A program made the translations under genes and the position numbers. 64,000 bases of DNA from positions 190,608 to 254,607 of the forward strand of contig JBGAKR010000006.1 in NCBI GenBank assembly GCA_044224315.1, written 5' to 3'. Shown one piece after another: positions 36,388-45,393 of this stretch. The notes below the pieces were generated by a model. That model saw nothing but the letters and a program-made list of their open reading frames with translations, did not search any database and had not been told where the DNA came from. How positions within the stretch are numbered: position 1 is the stretch's first letter; each line of letters opens with the position of its first letter. The DNA is from JAGXTF01 sp044224315. GTDB taxonomy: Bacteria > Bacteroidota > Bacteroidia > NS11-12g > UBA955.

Positions 36388-37680
36388 ATGCTATTAAATT
36401 CAATGGATTCTGAAATCAATGTAAAACCCGCTGGTAAATTTTACAAACAAGCTGGATTTGTCTTGCTGTTTTTAGGTTTGCTTTTGCTTTTACTCACTTT
36501 TACCCTGGTTAATACGCGCGAAATTCTCCTTTTTCTGGGTGGAAGTACCAGTGGTTTTGCCTTTGTTCTGTTGGGCTTTTCAAGCTTATCAATTCAATCT
36601 GGAAACAGGCAATTAAAAACGATATTTTTGACATTAGCCATTGCAATCTTTGTATTATGCATTATTTTTAAAAAGAGCAGTTGGCCGGGAGGCAATATTA
36701 TGGGTGTGGTTTCTATTTTTATATATTGTTTTGTTTATGCACCGCTTGAATTGTTTTACAAATACCAAAAATGGAAGCAATATGCTACCCACGCATGGGA
36801 AATTATGCTGCTAAGTTCTCTCGATTTTGTGGGCATAAATTTTATCTTGTTGGGCATTCTCACTCGCTATTTGCATTGGCCCGGACAATACTATCTTATT
36901 TATCCGGGTGTAGTATTGCTGGTATTGGGATTGATAATGTGGAATTACCGATTCAAAAAGGAAGTAATTAACAGAAAATTATCCGAAGATAAAATCAAAA
37001 AACAATACATAGAAATTGAAAAGGAAAAGCAAATATCTGAGAATTTATTGTTGAATATTTTGCCCGAAGAAGTGGCCGAAGAACTGAAGCAGAAGGGCAG
37101 TGCAGATGCCAAGCAGTTTGATGACGTAACCGTGTTATTTACCGATTTTAAAGATTTTACCAAGTTATCAGAAAGAATGTCGGCCCGTGAATTGGTAGAG
37201 GAAATTCACACCTGTTTTATGGCTTTTGATGGAATTATGGAAAAATTTGGCATCGAAAAAATCAAAACCATTGGCGATAGTTATATGTGCGCAGGGGGCC
37301 TGCCGGTGGCCAATCAAACCCATCCGGTGGATGTGGTAAATGCGGGTTTAGAAATTCAAAAATTTATTGCAAAAAGAATGGATGAAAGAATTGCGCAAAA
37401 CAAGGAACCATTTAATATCCGCATAGGCATTCATACCGGACCTGTAGTGGCAGGCATAGTGGGGGTTAAAAAATTTGCCTACGACATATGGGGCGATACC
37501 GTAAATACCGCCAGCCGTATGGAAAGCAGCGGAGAAGCCGGTAAGGTAAATATCAGCCAAAGTACTTACCAATTGGTAAAAGACCATTTTGTTTGCACCC
37601 CCCGGGGCATGGTAATGGCCAAAGGCAAAGGCGAAATGGAAATGTACTTTGTAGAAAAGGGAATAGCTTATAGGGAATAG
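36388..37680 (+). CDS. Membrane class III adenylate cyclase
   Basis: 430 residues. Residues about 20-190 hold six membrane helices; about 195-235 is a coiled coil/signalling helix ending in NILPEEVAEELK, which is typical of this architecture. Residues about 240-425 are the cyclase domain: metal Asp253 (FTDFKDF) and Asp297 (IGDSYM), substrate Lys293 and Asp366 (YDIWGD), the ATP-type pair, and transition-state Asn373/Arg377 (NTASR). So it should make cAMP, as a homodimer. The last codons are encoded by a GGGAATA repeat and the stop TAG lies inside it, so the C-terminus YRE may be a repeat-derived extension. An alternative ATG is at 36403. Confidence 0.92.
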   Translation: MLLNSMDSEINVKPAGKFYKQAGFVLLFLGLLLLLLTFTLVNTREILLFLGGSTSGFAFVLLGFSSLSIQSGNRQLKTIFLTLAIAIFVLCIIFKKSSWPGGNIMGVVSIFIYCFVYAPLELFYKYQKWKQYATHAWEIMLLSSLDFVGINFILLGILTRYLHWPGQYYLIYPGVVLLVLGLIMWNYRFKKEVINRKLSEDKIKKQYIEIEKEKQISENLLLNILPEEVAEELKQKGSADAKQFDDVTVLFTDFKDFTKLSERMSARELVEEIHTCFMAFDGIMEKFGIEKIKTIGDSYMCAGGLPVANQTHPVDVVNAGLEIQKFIAKRMDERIAQNKEPFNIRIGIHTGPVVAGIVGVKKFAYDIWGDTVNTASRMESSGEAGKVNISQSTYQLVKDHFVCTPRGMVMAKGKGEMEMYFVEKGIAYRE

Positions 37681-37875
37681 GGAATAGGGAATAGGGAATA
37701 GGGAATAGCCGCGCACCCATTGAAAAGGCAGCGAAGGCTGTTACATTTTACATTCTACATTTTGCATTCTACATTCTCCCCGCCCCCTTCAGGTTCGGGC
37801 AAGCATTTTACATTTTACATTCTCCATTGGCTGTTCTGTGCGCTTTGCTCCGCCCATTGAAAATGTGGCGGATTG
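37659..37875 (+). repeat. Heptamer arrays and hairpin after the cyclase gene
   Basis: GGGAATA at 37659, then GCTTATA, then five exact GGGAATA units (37673-37707). A second array is built on TTACATT/CTACATT (37741-37775) and a third on ATTTTAC (about 37805-37825). A short CGCC...GGCG hairpin element is at 37851-37870, with a diverged copy near 37712-37732. The first array overlaps the 3' end of the cyclase gene. Confidence 0.85.
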
Positions 37876-37940
37876 CGCCTTGCACTTGCACTTGCTGTTA
37901 CCAGAAACCGCAACGTTTTACATTTTCTGCGTCTTTTAAA

Positions 37941-37948
37941 TATATTTG
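37941..37948 (+). promoter_or_regulatory. -7 element TATATTTG
   Basis: Perfect TAnnTTTG 14 nt before the ATG at 37963; it supports that start over the longer open frame from 37873. Confidence 0.55.
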
Positions 37949-37962
37949 CACAAACCAACGAA

Positions 37963-38931
37963 ATGAAAAAAACCTTACTAATTGCCAGTATTTGCCTCAC
38001 TTTCAGCAGCCAGGCCTTAAAAGCCCAATTGCCCGTATTCTCAAAATCAACCAGCACTTATGCCCACCTTACCGGGGCTACCCGCATTGCCAAAGATTCG
38101 GTTTGGGACGATTTTGAAAATTGGCGCTTGCCCCTTCAAAAAATTCCCCTGGGTTTTACCTTTCATGCATTTGGCCATAATATCGACACCTTTTTGCTTC
38201 GCGACGGCGCAGTAATGGTAAATTTTGGCAACTCAGATACCGTTATCTATATCGGTTCTGACTTTAATGCCAATGATTTTTGCGACAAAGGGTATGGCAC
38301 CAAAAATCCAAAATCTCCAATCTGGTGGAAACGCGAAGGTTCGGCCGGCGACCGTATTTTGAAGTTGGAATGGCAAAATTTTGGCTTCTACGAAGATTTT
38401 AACAAAAATGGAACGCTAACGGATAGCGGAAATCTGCAAATGTGGATTTATGAAAATGGAAACAAGGTTGAAATGCGTTTTGGCCAAAGCCGTATTGCCA
38501 ATTTTTCGAAAACCTTCCCTTCCAAAGCAGGTTTTGTATGTGCCAAATACGATCAAATGGGCCGCACCAGTGGTTTTGTGCTCGATGGAACTGCAAGCAA
38601 TCCTACCTCTAAAGCCTACGCCGATACTAGCGCACATGGAGTAACAAGCTGGCCGGCTAACGGACAGATTTATACCTTCTCGTTTATAGGTGCTGTAGGT
38701 GTAAAACCTCTGGCAAACAGCAATGGATATTATTTCAGCAACGGAAATATTATAGCCCGATTGCCCCAAATCCAAAGCCAAATAGAGATTTACAGCACTG
38801 AGGGTAAATTGGTTTATTCCGGTAGTTTCAGCAGCCAGATTTTGAATGTGGCACCTTTGAAAACCGGTATCTACACGGCTAAAATTACAGGGAATAACAG
38901 CCAATCCCTGCTGCGTTTTTACCAGCCGTAA
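37963..38931 (+). CDS. Secreted protein with T9SS sorting domain, unknown function
   Basis: 322 residues from the ATG at 37963, which opens a signal peptide (MKKTLLIASICLTFSSQALKAQ). The mature region (about 25-245) looks like a beta-sandwich of unknown family (FTFHAFGHNIDTF, IWWKREGSAGDRILKLEWQNFGFYED-type stretches). Residues about 250-322 are a short Por sorting domain (KPLANSNGYYFSNGN, LKTGIYTAKITGNN). It is a free-standing gene after a repeat block and before prfC. Confidence 0.8.
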   Translation: MKKTLLIASICLTFSSQALKAQLPVFSKSTSTYAHLTGATRIAKDSVWDDFENWRLPLQKIPLGFTFHAFGHNIDTFLLRDGAVMVNFGNSDTVIYIGSDFNANDFCDKGYGTKNPKSPIWWKREGSAGDRILKLEWQNFGFYEDFNKNGTLTDSGNLQMWIYENGNKVEMRFGQSRIANFSKTFPSKAGFVCAKYDQMGRTSGFVLDGTASNPTSKAYADTSAHGVTSWPANGQIYTFSFIGAVGVKPLANSNGYYFSNGNIIARLPQIQSQIEIYSTEGKLVYSGSFSSQILNVAPLKTGIYTAKITGNNSQSLLRFYQP

Positions 38932-39052
38932 GCATAGCTGGTTTTGTCCAGCAAGGGTTGAACCGTCTATGCCTGCTATGCAGGATTATTTCCCTTATTT
39001 GTAATCCATCCTATTACCAACGGGGATTCTATTGTAATTTCGCGGCCCCTTT

Positions 39053-40636
39053 ATGGCTTTCGAAAAAGAAATAGAAAAACGGAAAACCTTTGCCATTATC
39101 AGTCACCCCGATGCCGGTAAAACCACGCTAACAGAGAAATTCTTGTTGTTTGGCGGACAAATTCAAACGGCTGGTGCAGTAAAAAGCAACAAGATTAAAA
39201 AAACCGCAGCCTCGGATTTTATGGAGATTGAGAAGCAGCGCGGAATTTCGGTGGCTACTTCTGTAATGACTTTTGAATACAAAAATTGTCTCGTTAATAT
39301 TCTCGATACTCCCGGCCACAAAGACTTTGCAGAGGATACTTACCGCACCCTTACCGCGGTGGATAGTGTAATATTGGTAATTGATTGCGTAAAAGGGGTA
39401 GAGGAACAAACCGAACGCCTGATGGAAGTTTGTCGCATGCGCAATACTCCGGTAATTGTATTCATCAACAAGCTCGATCGGGATGGCAAAGACCCCTTCG
39501 ATTTGCTGGATGAGCTGGAAAATAAACTCAATATCCATGTGCATCCCCTCAGTTGGCCCATCAATATGGGTAAGGATTTTAAAGGGGTGTATTTGTTGCA
39601 CGATAAAAGCCTTAACCTGTTTGAAAGCAACAAAACCAAACTTACAAACGATACCGTAAAACTACAGGGTGTAGAAGACCCAAAACTAGATGAATTTATA
39701 GGCGCTTCGAATGCTGGAAAATTGCGCGAGGATGCCGAACTGATTGAGGGTGTGTATGGCGATTTAAATGTGCAGGATTACATGAAAGCCGATGTGGCAC
39801 CCGTGTTTTTTGGTTCTGCCTTAAACAATTTTGGGATTCAGGAATTGCTCGATACGTTTATTCAAATAGCGCCAACCCCACTTCCACGCCAAACCAGCGT
39901 GCGCAAGGTAGATCCGCATGAGCCCAAATTCAGCGGTTTTATATTTAAAATCCACGCCAATCTCGACCCCAAGCACCGCGACCGTATTGCGTTTTTGCGC
40001 ATCTGCAGCGGCAAGTTTGAACGCAACAAACCTTACAAGCATGTGCGCCTTGAAAAACAGGTGCGTTTTGCAAATCCATATACATTTTTGGCCCAGAGCA
40101 AAGAAGTAGTGGATGATGCCTATCCGGGCGATGTAGTGGGCCTGTACGATACCGGAAACTTTAAAATAGGTGATACCCTCACCGAAGGCGAGGAAATGGT
40201 ATTTAAGGGCATTCCAAGCTTTTCTCCCGAGATATTTCGCGAGTTGATAAACCTTGATCCGATGAAAAGCAAACAATTGGAAAAAGGCATTGAGCAACTT
40301 ACCGATGAAGGTTTGGCATCCCTGTTTAAACAGGAACCCGGCAGCCGCAGGTATGTGGGCACTGTGGGTGAACTGCAATTTGAGGTTTTGCAATACCGCC
40401 TGGAGCATGAGTACAATGCCAAATGCCGCTTTGAACCGCGTAATATTCACAAAGCTTGCTGGATGAGTGGCGATGAGCAGGCGATTAAGGATTTTATGAA
40501 ATTCAGGCAAAATAATATTGCCATTGATAAAGACGGACAACCCGTGTTCCTGGCCGATACAGCCTACATCCTACGTATGGCCCAGGAGAATAATCCTAAA
40601 ATTGAATTCCATACCACCAGCGAGTTTAAGGTGTAA
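39053..40636 (+). CDS. prfC: Peptide chain release factor 3
   Basis: 527 residues, the normal length. GTPase motifs: G1 SHPDAGKTT (residues 17-25), switch I QRGISVATS, G3 DTPGHKDFAEDTYRTL, G4 NKLDRDGKDP. RF3-specific parts follow: SGFIFKIHANLDPKHRDRIAFLRICSG-type domain II (about 290-320), and the C-terminal GTVGELQFEVLQYRLEHEY. RF3 is the GTPase that removes RF1/RF2 from the ribosome after termination. It is monocistronic here. Confidence 0.97.
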   Translation: MAFEKEIEKRKTFAIISHPDAGKTTLTEKFLLFGGQIQTAGAVKSNKIKKTAASDFMEIEKQRGISVATSVMTFEYKNCLVNILDTPGHKDFAEDTYRTLTAVDSVILVIDCVKGVEEQTERLMEVCRMRNTPVIVFINKLDRDGKDPFDLLDELENKLNIHVHPLSWPINMGKDFKGVYLLHDKSLNLFESNKTKLTNDTVKLQGVEDPKLDEFIGASNAGKLREDAELIEGVYGDLNVQDYMKADVAPVFFGSALNNFGIQELLDTFIQIAPTPLPRQTSVRKVDPHEPKFSGFIFKIHANLDPKHRDRIAFLRICSGKFERNKPYKHVRLEKQVRFANPYTFLAQSKEVVDDAYPGDVVGLYDTGNFKIGDTLTEGEEMVFKGIPSFSPEIFRELINLDPMKSKQLEKGIEQLTDEGLASLFKQEPGSRRYVGTVGELQFEVLQYRLEHEYNAKCRFEPRNIHKACWMSGDEQAIKDFMKFRQNNIAIDKDGQPVFLADTAYILRMAQENNPKIEFHTTSEFKV

Positions 40637-40751
40637 TAAATATTTATTACGGCGCTTTTACACTTTCTGATTCTACAAATATGCCTGTAATTGAGGGTAT
40701 ATTTTCTTCATTTTCTTAAATTAAAATTACAGGTTTTATCAATCAAATTTA

Positions 40752-40759
40752 TATATTTG
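40752..40759 (+). promoter_or_regulatory. -7 element TATATTTG
   Basis: Perfect TAnnTTTG 5 nt before the ATG at 40765, giving a leaderless or nearly leaderless transcript. Confidence 0.5.
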
Positions 40760-40764
40760 TTTGA

Positions 40765-42804
40765 ATGAAAAACCCGCTATTCCTGATTTTACTTTGTGTT
40801 ACATTTATCTGCGCACGTGCACAATGGCAACCCGTGGGCCCCAAAGCGGGTCAGGTAAGCTACATAACCACTCACAAGGGTGTTATTTATGCAGGCCTGT
40901 CGAAGTTACCCTATGGTGTATATGCCTCCCATAATAATGGGATTACCTGGGGTAGGGTGGGCAATTTAATTGCTGGCGTTAGTGATTTACTGTTTACTGA
41001 TTCGCAGATTATTTGCGGCACTACCACCGGAAGCGATGGCCGGGTGTATTACAAATATTTGCAGGGAACAGACGATTGGGTATATGCACGCCCGGGTACC
41101 TCTACCCGTATAATTAATTTAGCCAGGTTGGGCAATTCCATTGTTGCAGCCACAGATGAAGGCATTTTTATGGCAGGATTGCGCCCCACATCCTGGACCA
41201 AAATATACAGCGATGCAGGTGTAAAATCCATCTGTGTTTTTCAAAATAAAATATATGTATGTATGACTGGTGGTATCTATTCAAGCGCCGATACCGGGAA
41301 AACTTTCACTCCCTTAAACAGCAGTTATAGCCAACGAATATTTTGCAATGATAAAATGATTATTTCCTCTATGGACAATAGTCCGTATGGGGTTTTGGTT
41401 TCCACCGACGGAATTCAATTTACCAATTATAACGCTGGTTTACCTTCGCCAGGTGGGCCGGTTCAGGTGATATTTAGAAATGATACTGCCTTTGCCCTGA
41501 ATTTAAAAGCAGTATATTTTAGCACCGATACCGGCAAAAACTGGAATCGATATTGTACAGATTATTCTTTAAATCCAACTAAATTTACTATATTAAATAA
41601 TCAATTATTTATTGCCATTAATCAGCCGGATAATTTTGGGGGTGTTTTTGAGTTTATGCGCCAAACCACCAGCTGGAAGCACCGTGGCCTTGAATTGTAT
41701 GATGCCGGTGCATTGCATGCCGATAAAAATTACGTATATGCAGGTTCGGGTAGATTAAACAATAACGATGATTGGCAATCATCTGGAATGAACACTGCGG
41801 CGTATCAAATTAAACTGTTCGATACCCTGTTGTATTACCGATTTTCTGGGGCATTGTATCGCAGTGCTGATAGTGGTTTGACTGCAAAAAGCGCATTGAA
41901 TGCTACTGTTTTGGACCTGGAAAAGGTGGGAAATAAATGGTTTGCAACTACCACGGGTAAATATATTTATTCATCATCTAATGCAGGTAAAAACTGGTCC
42001 CCCATCAATAAGCTAAATGCGAAACCCCTGGGTAGAATGATTAGTATAAATGGAAGGTTGATTATCGGTTCTACAAGCGAAGACGATTCATCTTATTACA
42101 CCTCCGATACCGGTAAAACCTGGAATGGGATGGGTGATTCGCTATTCAGAAATGTGCTTTGGATTTTGACCCACAATGGTAAATTGTATGCCCAGGTATT
42201 TCAAATTGCATTTGTAGATAATTTGGGATATGCCATTATTGAGAGTGAAGATGGGGGGATGACCTGGAAGCGGGTAATTGCGCCCTATCCCAAAACAAGT
42301 TACAGCGCCATGTATAGCCAGTTCAATCAGGTATTTATTTCTAATTTTAAAGGCGTTTACAGGGCTTCTTCTGATTTAAAAAGCTGGTCGTACCTCGGTA
42401 CTGCAGGCCATCCCGATACTTTTATGAATGTGGTTGGAATGGCACTGCGCGATAGTTTTATTTATGTAAGTCTGCAAAATAAAGGAATCTGGAAAACCAA
42501 ATTAGACGGTGCATTTGTTTCCAGTGTTACTCCATTTATTTCACCATCAAAAAAATCATCTTTGGAGGTGTATCCCAATCCGGGCAAGGGAATGGTATAT
42601 GTCAATCTATCAGAGCCAACAGACCGAATTACCTATTTTCGGATAGTAAATGCCGCGGGAACTGAAGTAAAAAACAGTGCAATTAGCCCAGCACATCATG
42701 GAGCCTTAAAACTCGATTTAACTGCACTTCCACGAGGAATTTATTATATTGAATTAAATTCACACAAAGCCTTATATACTGGTGTTTATATTTTGCAAGA
42801 ATAA
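40765..42804 (+). CDS. Secreted beta-propeller protein with T9SS sorting domain
   Basis: 679 residues. Signal peptide MKNPLFLILLCVTFICARA. Residues about 25-590 are BNR/sialidase-like blades: repeated Asp-box-like motifs S.D.G.TW (SHNNGITW, SADTGKTFT, STDTGKNWN, SSNAGKNWS, TSDTGKTWN, SEDGGMTWK). This is the fold of sialidases and of photosystem-assembly-like propellers; I see no evidence for a catalytic Arg triad, so binding is more likely than hydrolysis. Residues about 600-679 are a Por sorting domain (VYPNPGKGMVYVNL; LPRGIYYIELN). Confidence 0.87.
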   Translation: MKNPLFLILLCVTFICARAQWQPVGPKAGQVSYITTHKGVIYAGLSKLPYGVYASHNNGITWGRVGNLIAGVSDLLFTDSQIICGTTTGSDGRVYYKYLQGTDDWVYARPGTSTRIINLARLGNSIVAATDEGIFMAGLRPTSWTKIYSDAGVKSICVFQNKIYVCMTGGIYSSADTGKTFTPLNSSYSQRIFCNDKMIISSMDNSPYGVLVSTDGIQFTNYNAGLPSPGGPVQVIFRNDTAFALNLKAVYFSTDTGKNWNRYCTDYSLNPTKFTILNNQLFIAINQPDNFGGVFEFMRQTTSWKHRGLELYDAGALHADKNYVYAGSGRLNNNDDWQSSGMNTAAYQIKLFDTLLYYRFSGALYRSADSGLTAKSALNATVLDLEKVGNKWFATTTGKYIYSSSNAGKNWSPINKLNAKPLGRMISINGRLIIGSTSEDDSSYYTSDTGKTWNGMGDSLFRNVLWILTHNGKLYAQVFQIAFVDNLGYAIIESEDGGMTWKRVIAPYPKTSYSAMYSQFNQVFISNFKGVYRASSDLKSWSYLGTAGHPDTFMNVVGMALRDSFIYVSLQNKGIWKTKLDGAFVSSVTPFISPSKKSSLEVYPNPGKGMVYVNLSEPTDRITYFRIVNAAGTEVKNSAISPAHHGALKLDLTALPRGIYYIELNSHKALYTGVYILQE

Positions 42805-42825
42805 AATAGATTCAAAAGAATAATT

Positions 42826-43359
42826 TTAATTTGCAATGGTATATTTTAGTTGAACCAAACCGGTTTTAAATTTTAGTACATCCTGCAAAACCAGTGGCTG
42901 CTCGGGGTAGGCGGTGTGAAATAATCGGGTGCCTTCCCCCAATAAAATGGGGATGACAGAAATAATTAATTCATCAATCAATTTATCTTTCAATAAAACA
43001 TTTACAATTTCGGCCCCGCCGTCCACAAAAATATCTTTGCCTTCCTCGTTTTTAAGCTTGTGAATAAGGGTTGGCAATGCACCCGTGTAAAATTCAATTA
43101 AACCATATGCGGGTAAATTTTGCCTGGTAATTACGAATGTTTTAAGGTGTTTATGCGGAAATTCGGGTACCTGCGTTAATACCCAATCAAAGGTTTTGCG
43201 CCCTATGATTACCGTATCAATATCATGCATAAATGCACCGTATCCGTAATCCTCATCGGGGATTTGCATTGGGTTCAGAAAACTGAGGTCATCATTGGGT
43301 TTGGCTATATACCCGTCAGCACTCATGGCAATGTACAATTTCACTTTCCTTCCCTGCAT
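42826..43359 (-). CDS. Dihydrofolate reductase/RibD C-terminal family protein
   Basis: 177 residues from the ATG at 43359 (the frame opens at a TTG at 43377). Conserved blocks: VKLYIAMSADGYIAKPNDD (N-terminus, NADPH site), DTVIIGRKTFDWVL, and DIFVDGGAEIVNVLLKDKLIDEL, the classic signature of the YyaP/RibD_C group. These are NADPH-dependent reductases related to riboflavin deaminase-reductase; the substrate is usually unknown. It is convergent with the upstream T9SS gene and divergent from the DUF3179 gene. Confidence 0.9.
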   Translation of the reverse strand: MQGRKVKLYIAMSADGYIAKPNDDLSFLNPMQIPDEDYGYGAFMHDIDTVIIGRKTFDWVLTQVPEFPHKHLKTFVITRQNLPAYGLIEFYTGALPTLIHKLKNEEGKDIFVDGGAEIVNVLLKDKLIDELIISVIPILLGEGTRLFHTAYPEQPLVLQDVLKFKTGLVQLKYTIAN

Positions 43360-43460
43360 GGTACAAAATAAAACCAAATTGGGTACCGAAGATACATTTC
43401 TTAAAAATAAAATAAACCGGAATTTTAACGGCGAGGTATATATTCGTATTTTTAAACCGC

Positions 43461-44606
43461 ATGAAAACCGGCAAAAAATCCATCCTGGTTGCTTTTATCA
43501 TTGTGCATACCTGTGTGATACAGGCCCAGGTATTCAATCCCAAAGGCCTGGATTATACCTGGAATACCGATACCAGCAAGCATACCGTTCCGCTGGATGA
43601 AATTACCCTGGTGGCCCACCGCGATGAGTTGCCCACCCTCGACCATCCCAAATTTATACATAAAACCGATAAGCTATACCATTATTACGACCATGAACCG
43701 GTAATTGTGGTGCATTTTAATGGAAGGGCAAAGGCCTATCCACTGAGTATTCTTACCCTATTCGAACTTTCGAACGACAGCCTGGATGGCAACGAAATGA
43801 TGATTACTTTTTGCCCCATGTGTAATGCCGCTATTGTGTATAACAGGCGTGTAAAAACCGATAAAGGCGAGCAGTTGCTGCACTTTGGCATTTCGGGTTT
43901 GCTAATGCACAACGATATGGTTATGTACGACCGTGAAACCCAGAGCTGGTGGGAACAAATTATGGGCTCGGCAGTGGCGGGTGAATATGCAGGTACAAGC
44001 CTGGAAATGATGCCCGCTATGCTGATTTCAGTAAAAGATTATTTTAAACGTTTTCCCGATGGTGAAATTCTTTCTCCGGAAGGCATAGAGTTGATTGGGA
44101 AAAATCACCACAGGCCATTTCATCATGCCTATCACAACAATCAAATATTGGATACGGCTTACTATTTACCCGAGAAAACAGATCCGCGCCTGCCGCCCCT
44201 GGAAAGGGTTTTGGATATTCATGTGCATGATCATATTACCGTTTATCCCTTTCAAAAATTGGCGTTAAAACATGTGGTAAATGAAACATTTGAAGGGCTC
44301 AATTTTGTGATTTTCTATCACGGAGACGTAGTATCGGTAATGGATGAAGACAAATTATCGCATTCAAAAAAAGTGGGTTGCGCTACCGCATTTCGAAGCG
44401 TTTTAGATAAAGATACTTTTACCTTTAAAAAGCATGGTAATGATTTTAAAGACGACCAAACGGGCTCACTGTGGGACATCACCGGATATTGTCATTCAGG
44501 TCCGCGAAAAGGAAAACAACTGCGACCTTTGCCGCATAGCAATCATTTTGCCTTTGCTTACCTGGCCTTCTTTCCGGCCTGCGAAATTTACGGACAGGAA
44601 AAATAA
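43461..44606 (+). CDS. Exported DUF3179 domain protein
   Basis: 381 residues. Signal peptide MKTGKKSILVAFIIVHTCVIQA. The rest matches the DUF3179 family: PLDEITLVAHRDELPTLDHP, AKAYPLSILTLFELSND, MMITFCPMCNAAIVYNR (a conserved CPxC), GLLMHNDMVMYDRETQSWW, GSAVAGEYAG, and C-terminal LWDITGYCHSGPRKGKQLRPLPH. The function of the family is not known; the conserved Cys and His residues suggest metal or redox chemistry outside the cytoplasm. It is followed by a small membrane protein after 11 bp, probably in the same transcript. Confidence 0.88.
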   Translation: MKTGKKSILVAFIIVHTCVIQAQVFNPKGLDYTWNTDTSKHTVPLDEITLVAHRDELPTLDHPKFIHKTDKLYHYYDHEPVIVVHFNGRAKAYPLSILTLFELSNDSLDGNEMMITFCPMCNAAIVYNRRVKTDKGEQLLHFGISGLLMHNDMVMYDRETQSWWEQIMGSAVAGEYAGTSLEMMPAMLISVKDYFKRFPDGEILSPEGIELIGKNHHRPFHHAYHNNQILDTAYYLPEKTDPRLPPLERVLDIHVHDHITVYPFQKLALKHVVNETFEGLNFVIFYHGDVVSVMDEDKLSHSKKVGCATAFRSVLDKDTFTFKKHGNDFKDDQTGSLWDITGYCHSGPRKGKQLRPLPHSNHFAFAYLAFFPACEIYGQEK

Positions 44607-44617
44607 TTAAATAGATT

Positions 44618-45253
44618 ATGGGAGAGGGGAAATCGAAAATTATTTACAACCAAAATGAAAACGGACTTGAAATTATATTTCCAGGTCACAGAAAAACCAT
44701 TGAAATCGTGATGGGTATATTAACTACAATGGTGGGTATTTTTCTATTGGTAATGGGAACACGCGCCATGCTTAGCGCCGATGTGGTATTTAAGGCGGGT
44801 ATTGCGTTTACTGTTTTATGGGTGGTAATTGTTTTTGTAATAATTATTTTAAATTTCAGACTGGTTTTATGGCAGTTTTACAATAAAGAAATACATACAC
44901 TTACCGCAGAAACATGGCAGATAGACAGGCAGGGAAACTTATTGAAAGACATAAAAACATACCCAATATCTGAAATTAAAAATTTACGTATACGCGAAGA
45001 AAAACCGGCCGATTTTTGGAAAAGAAACAGCCAGCTTTATTGGAACCACATCAATCCCGGTAGCACGCTGCGCTTCGATTATCAGCTCAATACCATTAAG
45101 TTTGGCTCGGGCATTTCGGAGGCAGAAGCATTACAATTTATCCATAAACTTTTGGAACTAAGTCTCATCATAAATGATAATATCTGGAGACCCCTGGAGG
45201 GAGAGCTGCCAGCACCATTTTCAGGGGATAGGGGAATAGCGGATAGGGAATAG
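44618..45253 (+). CDS. Two-helix membrane protein, unknown
   Basis: 211 residues. Residues about 1-22 are cytosolic, two membrane helices at about 28-48 and 60-80 form a hairpin, and the rest is a soluble PH-like beta domain (TWQIDRQGNLLKDIKTYPISEIKNL, FGSGISEAEALQFIHKLLE). No family name can be given. The last residues (GDRGIADRE) are encoded by the GGGAATA-type repeat, and the stop TAG belongs to it, as in the cyclase gene. Confidence 0.7.
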   Translation: MGEGKSKIIYNQNENGLEIIFPGHRKTIEIVMGILTTMVGIFLLVMGTRAMLSADVVFKAGIAFTVLWVVIVFVIIILNFRLVLWQFYNKEIHTLTAETWQIDRQGNLLKDIKTYPISEIKNLRIREEKPADFWKRNSQLYWNHINPGSTLRFDYQLNTIKFGSGISEAEALQFIHKLLELSLIINDNIWRPLEGELPAPFSGDRGIADRE

Positions 45254-45385
45254 GGAATAGTGGAGGCGACAACAGGCAGCCAAATCCCGTAAACATTAAA
45301 CCTTCGGTAGGGAATGGGGCCCGCCTATTGAACATGTGGCGGGAGCGGAGGCGAAAGAAGTACAAAAAGCCACTAAACCTTAATC
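45223..45385 (+). repeat. Heptamer arrays and hairpin at the end of the 44618 gene
   Basis: GGGGATA, GCGGATA, then GGGAATA twice (45222-45259), then the GTGGAGGCGAC tail; a GGGAATG unit (45310-45316) before the hairpin with arms at 45320-45325 and 45338-45343; and AAACCTT/AATCATT heptamers at about 45373-45396. Confidence 0.8.
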
Positions 45386-45393
45386 ATTAAACC

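Noticed and set aside
39821..40540. 239-codon frame opposite prfC
   Set aside because: Antisense shadow of a highly conserved gene; the product has no signature.
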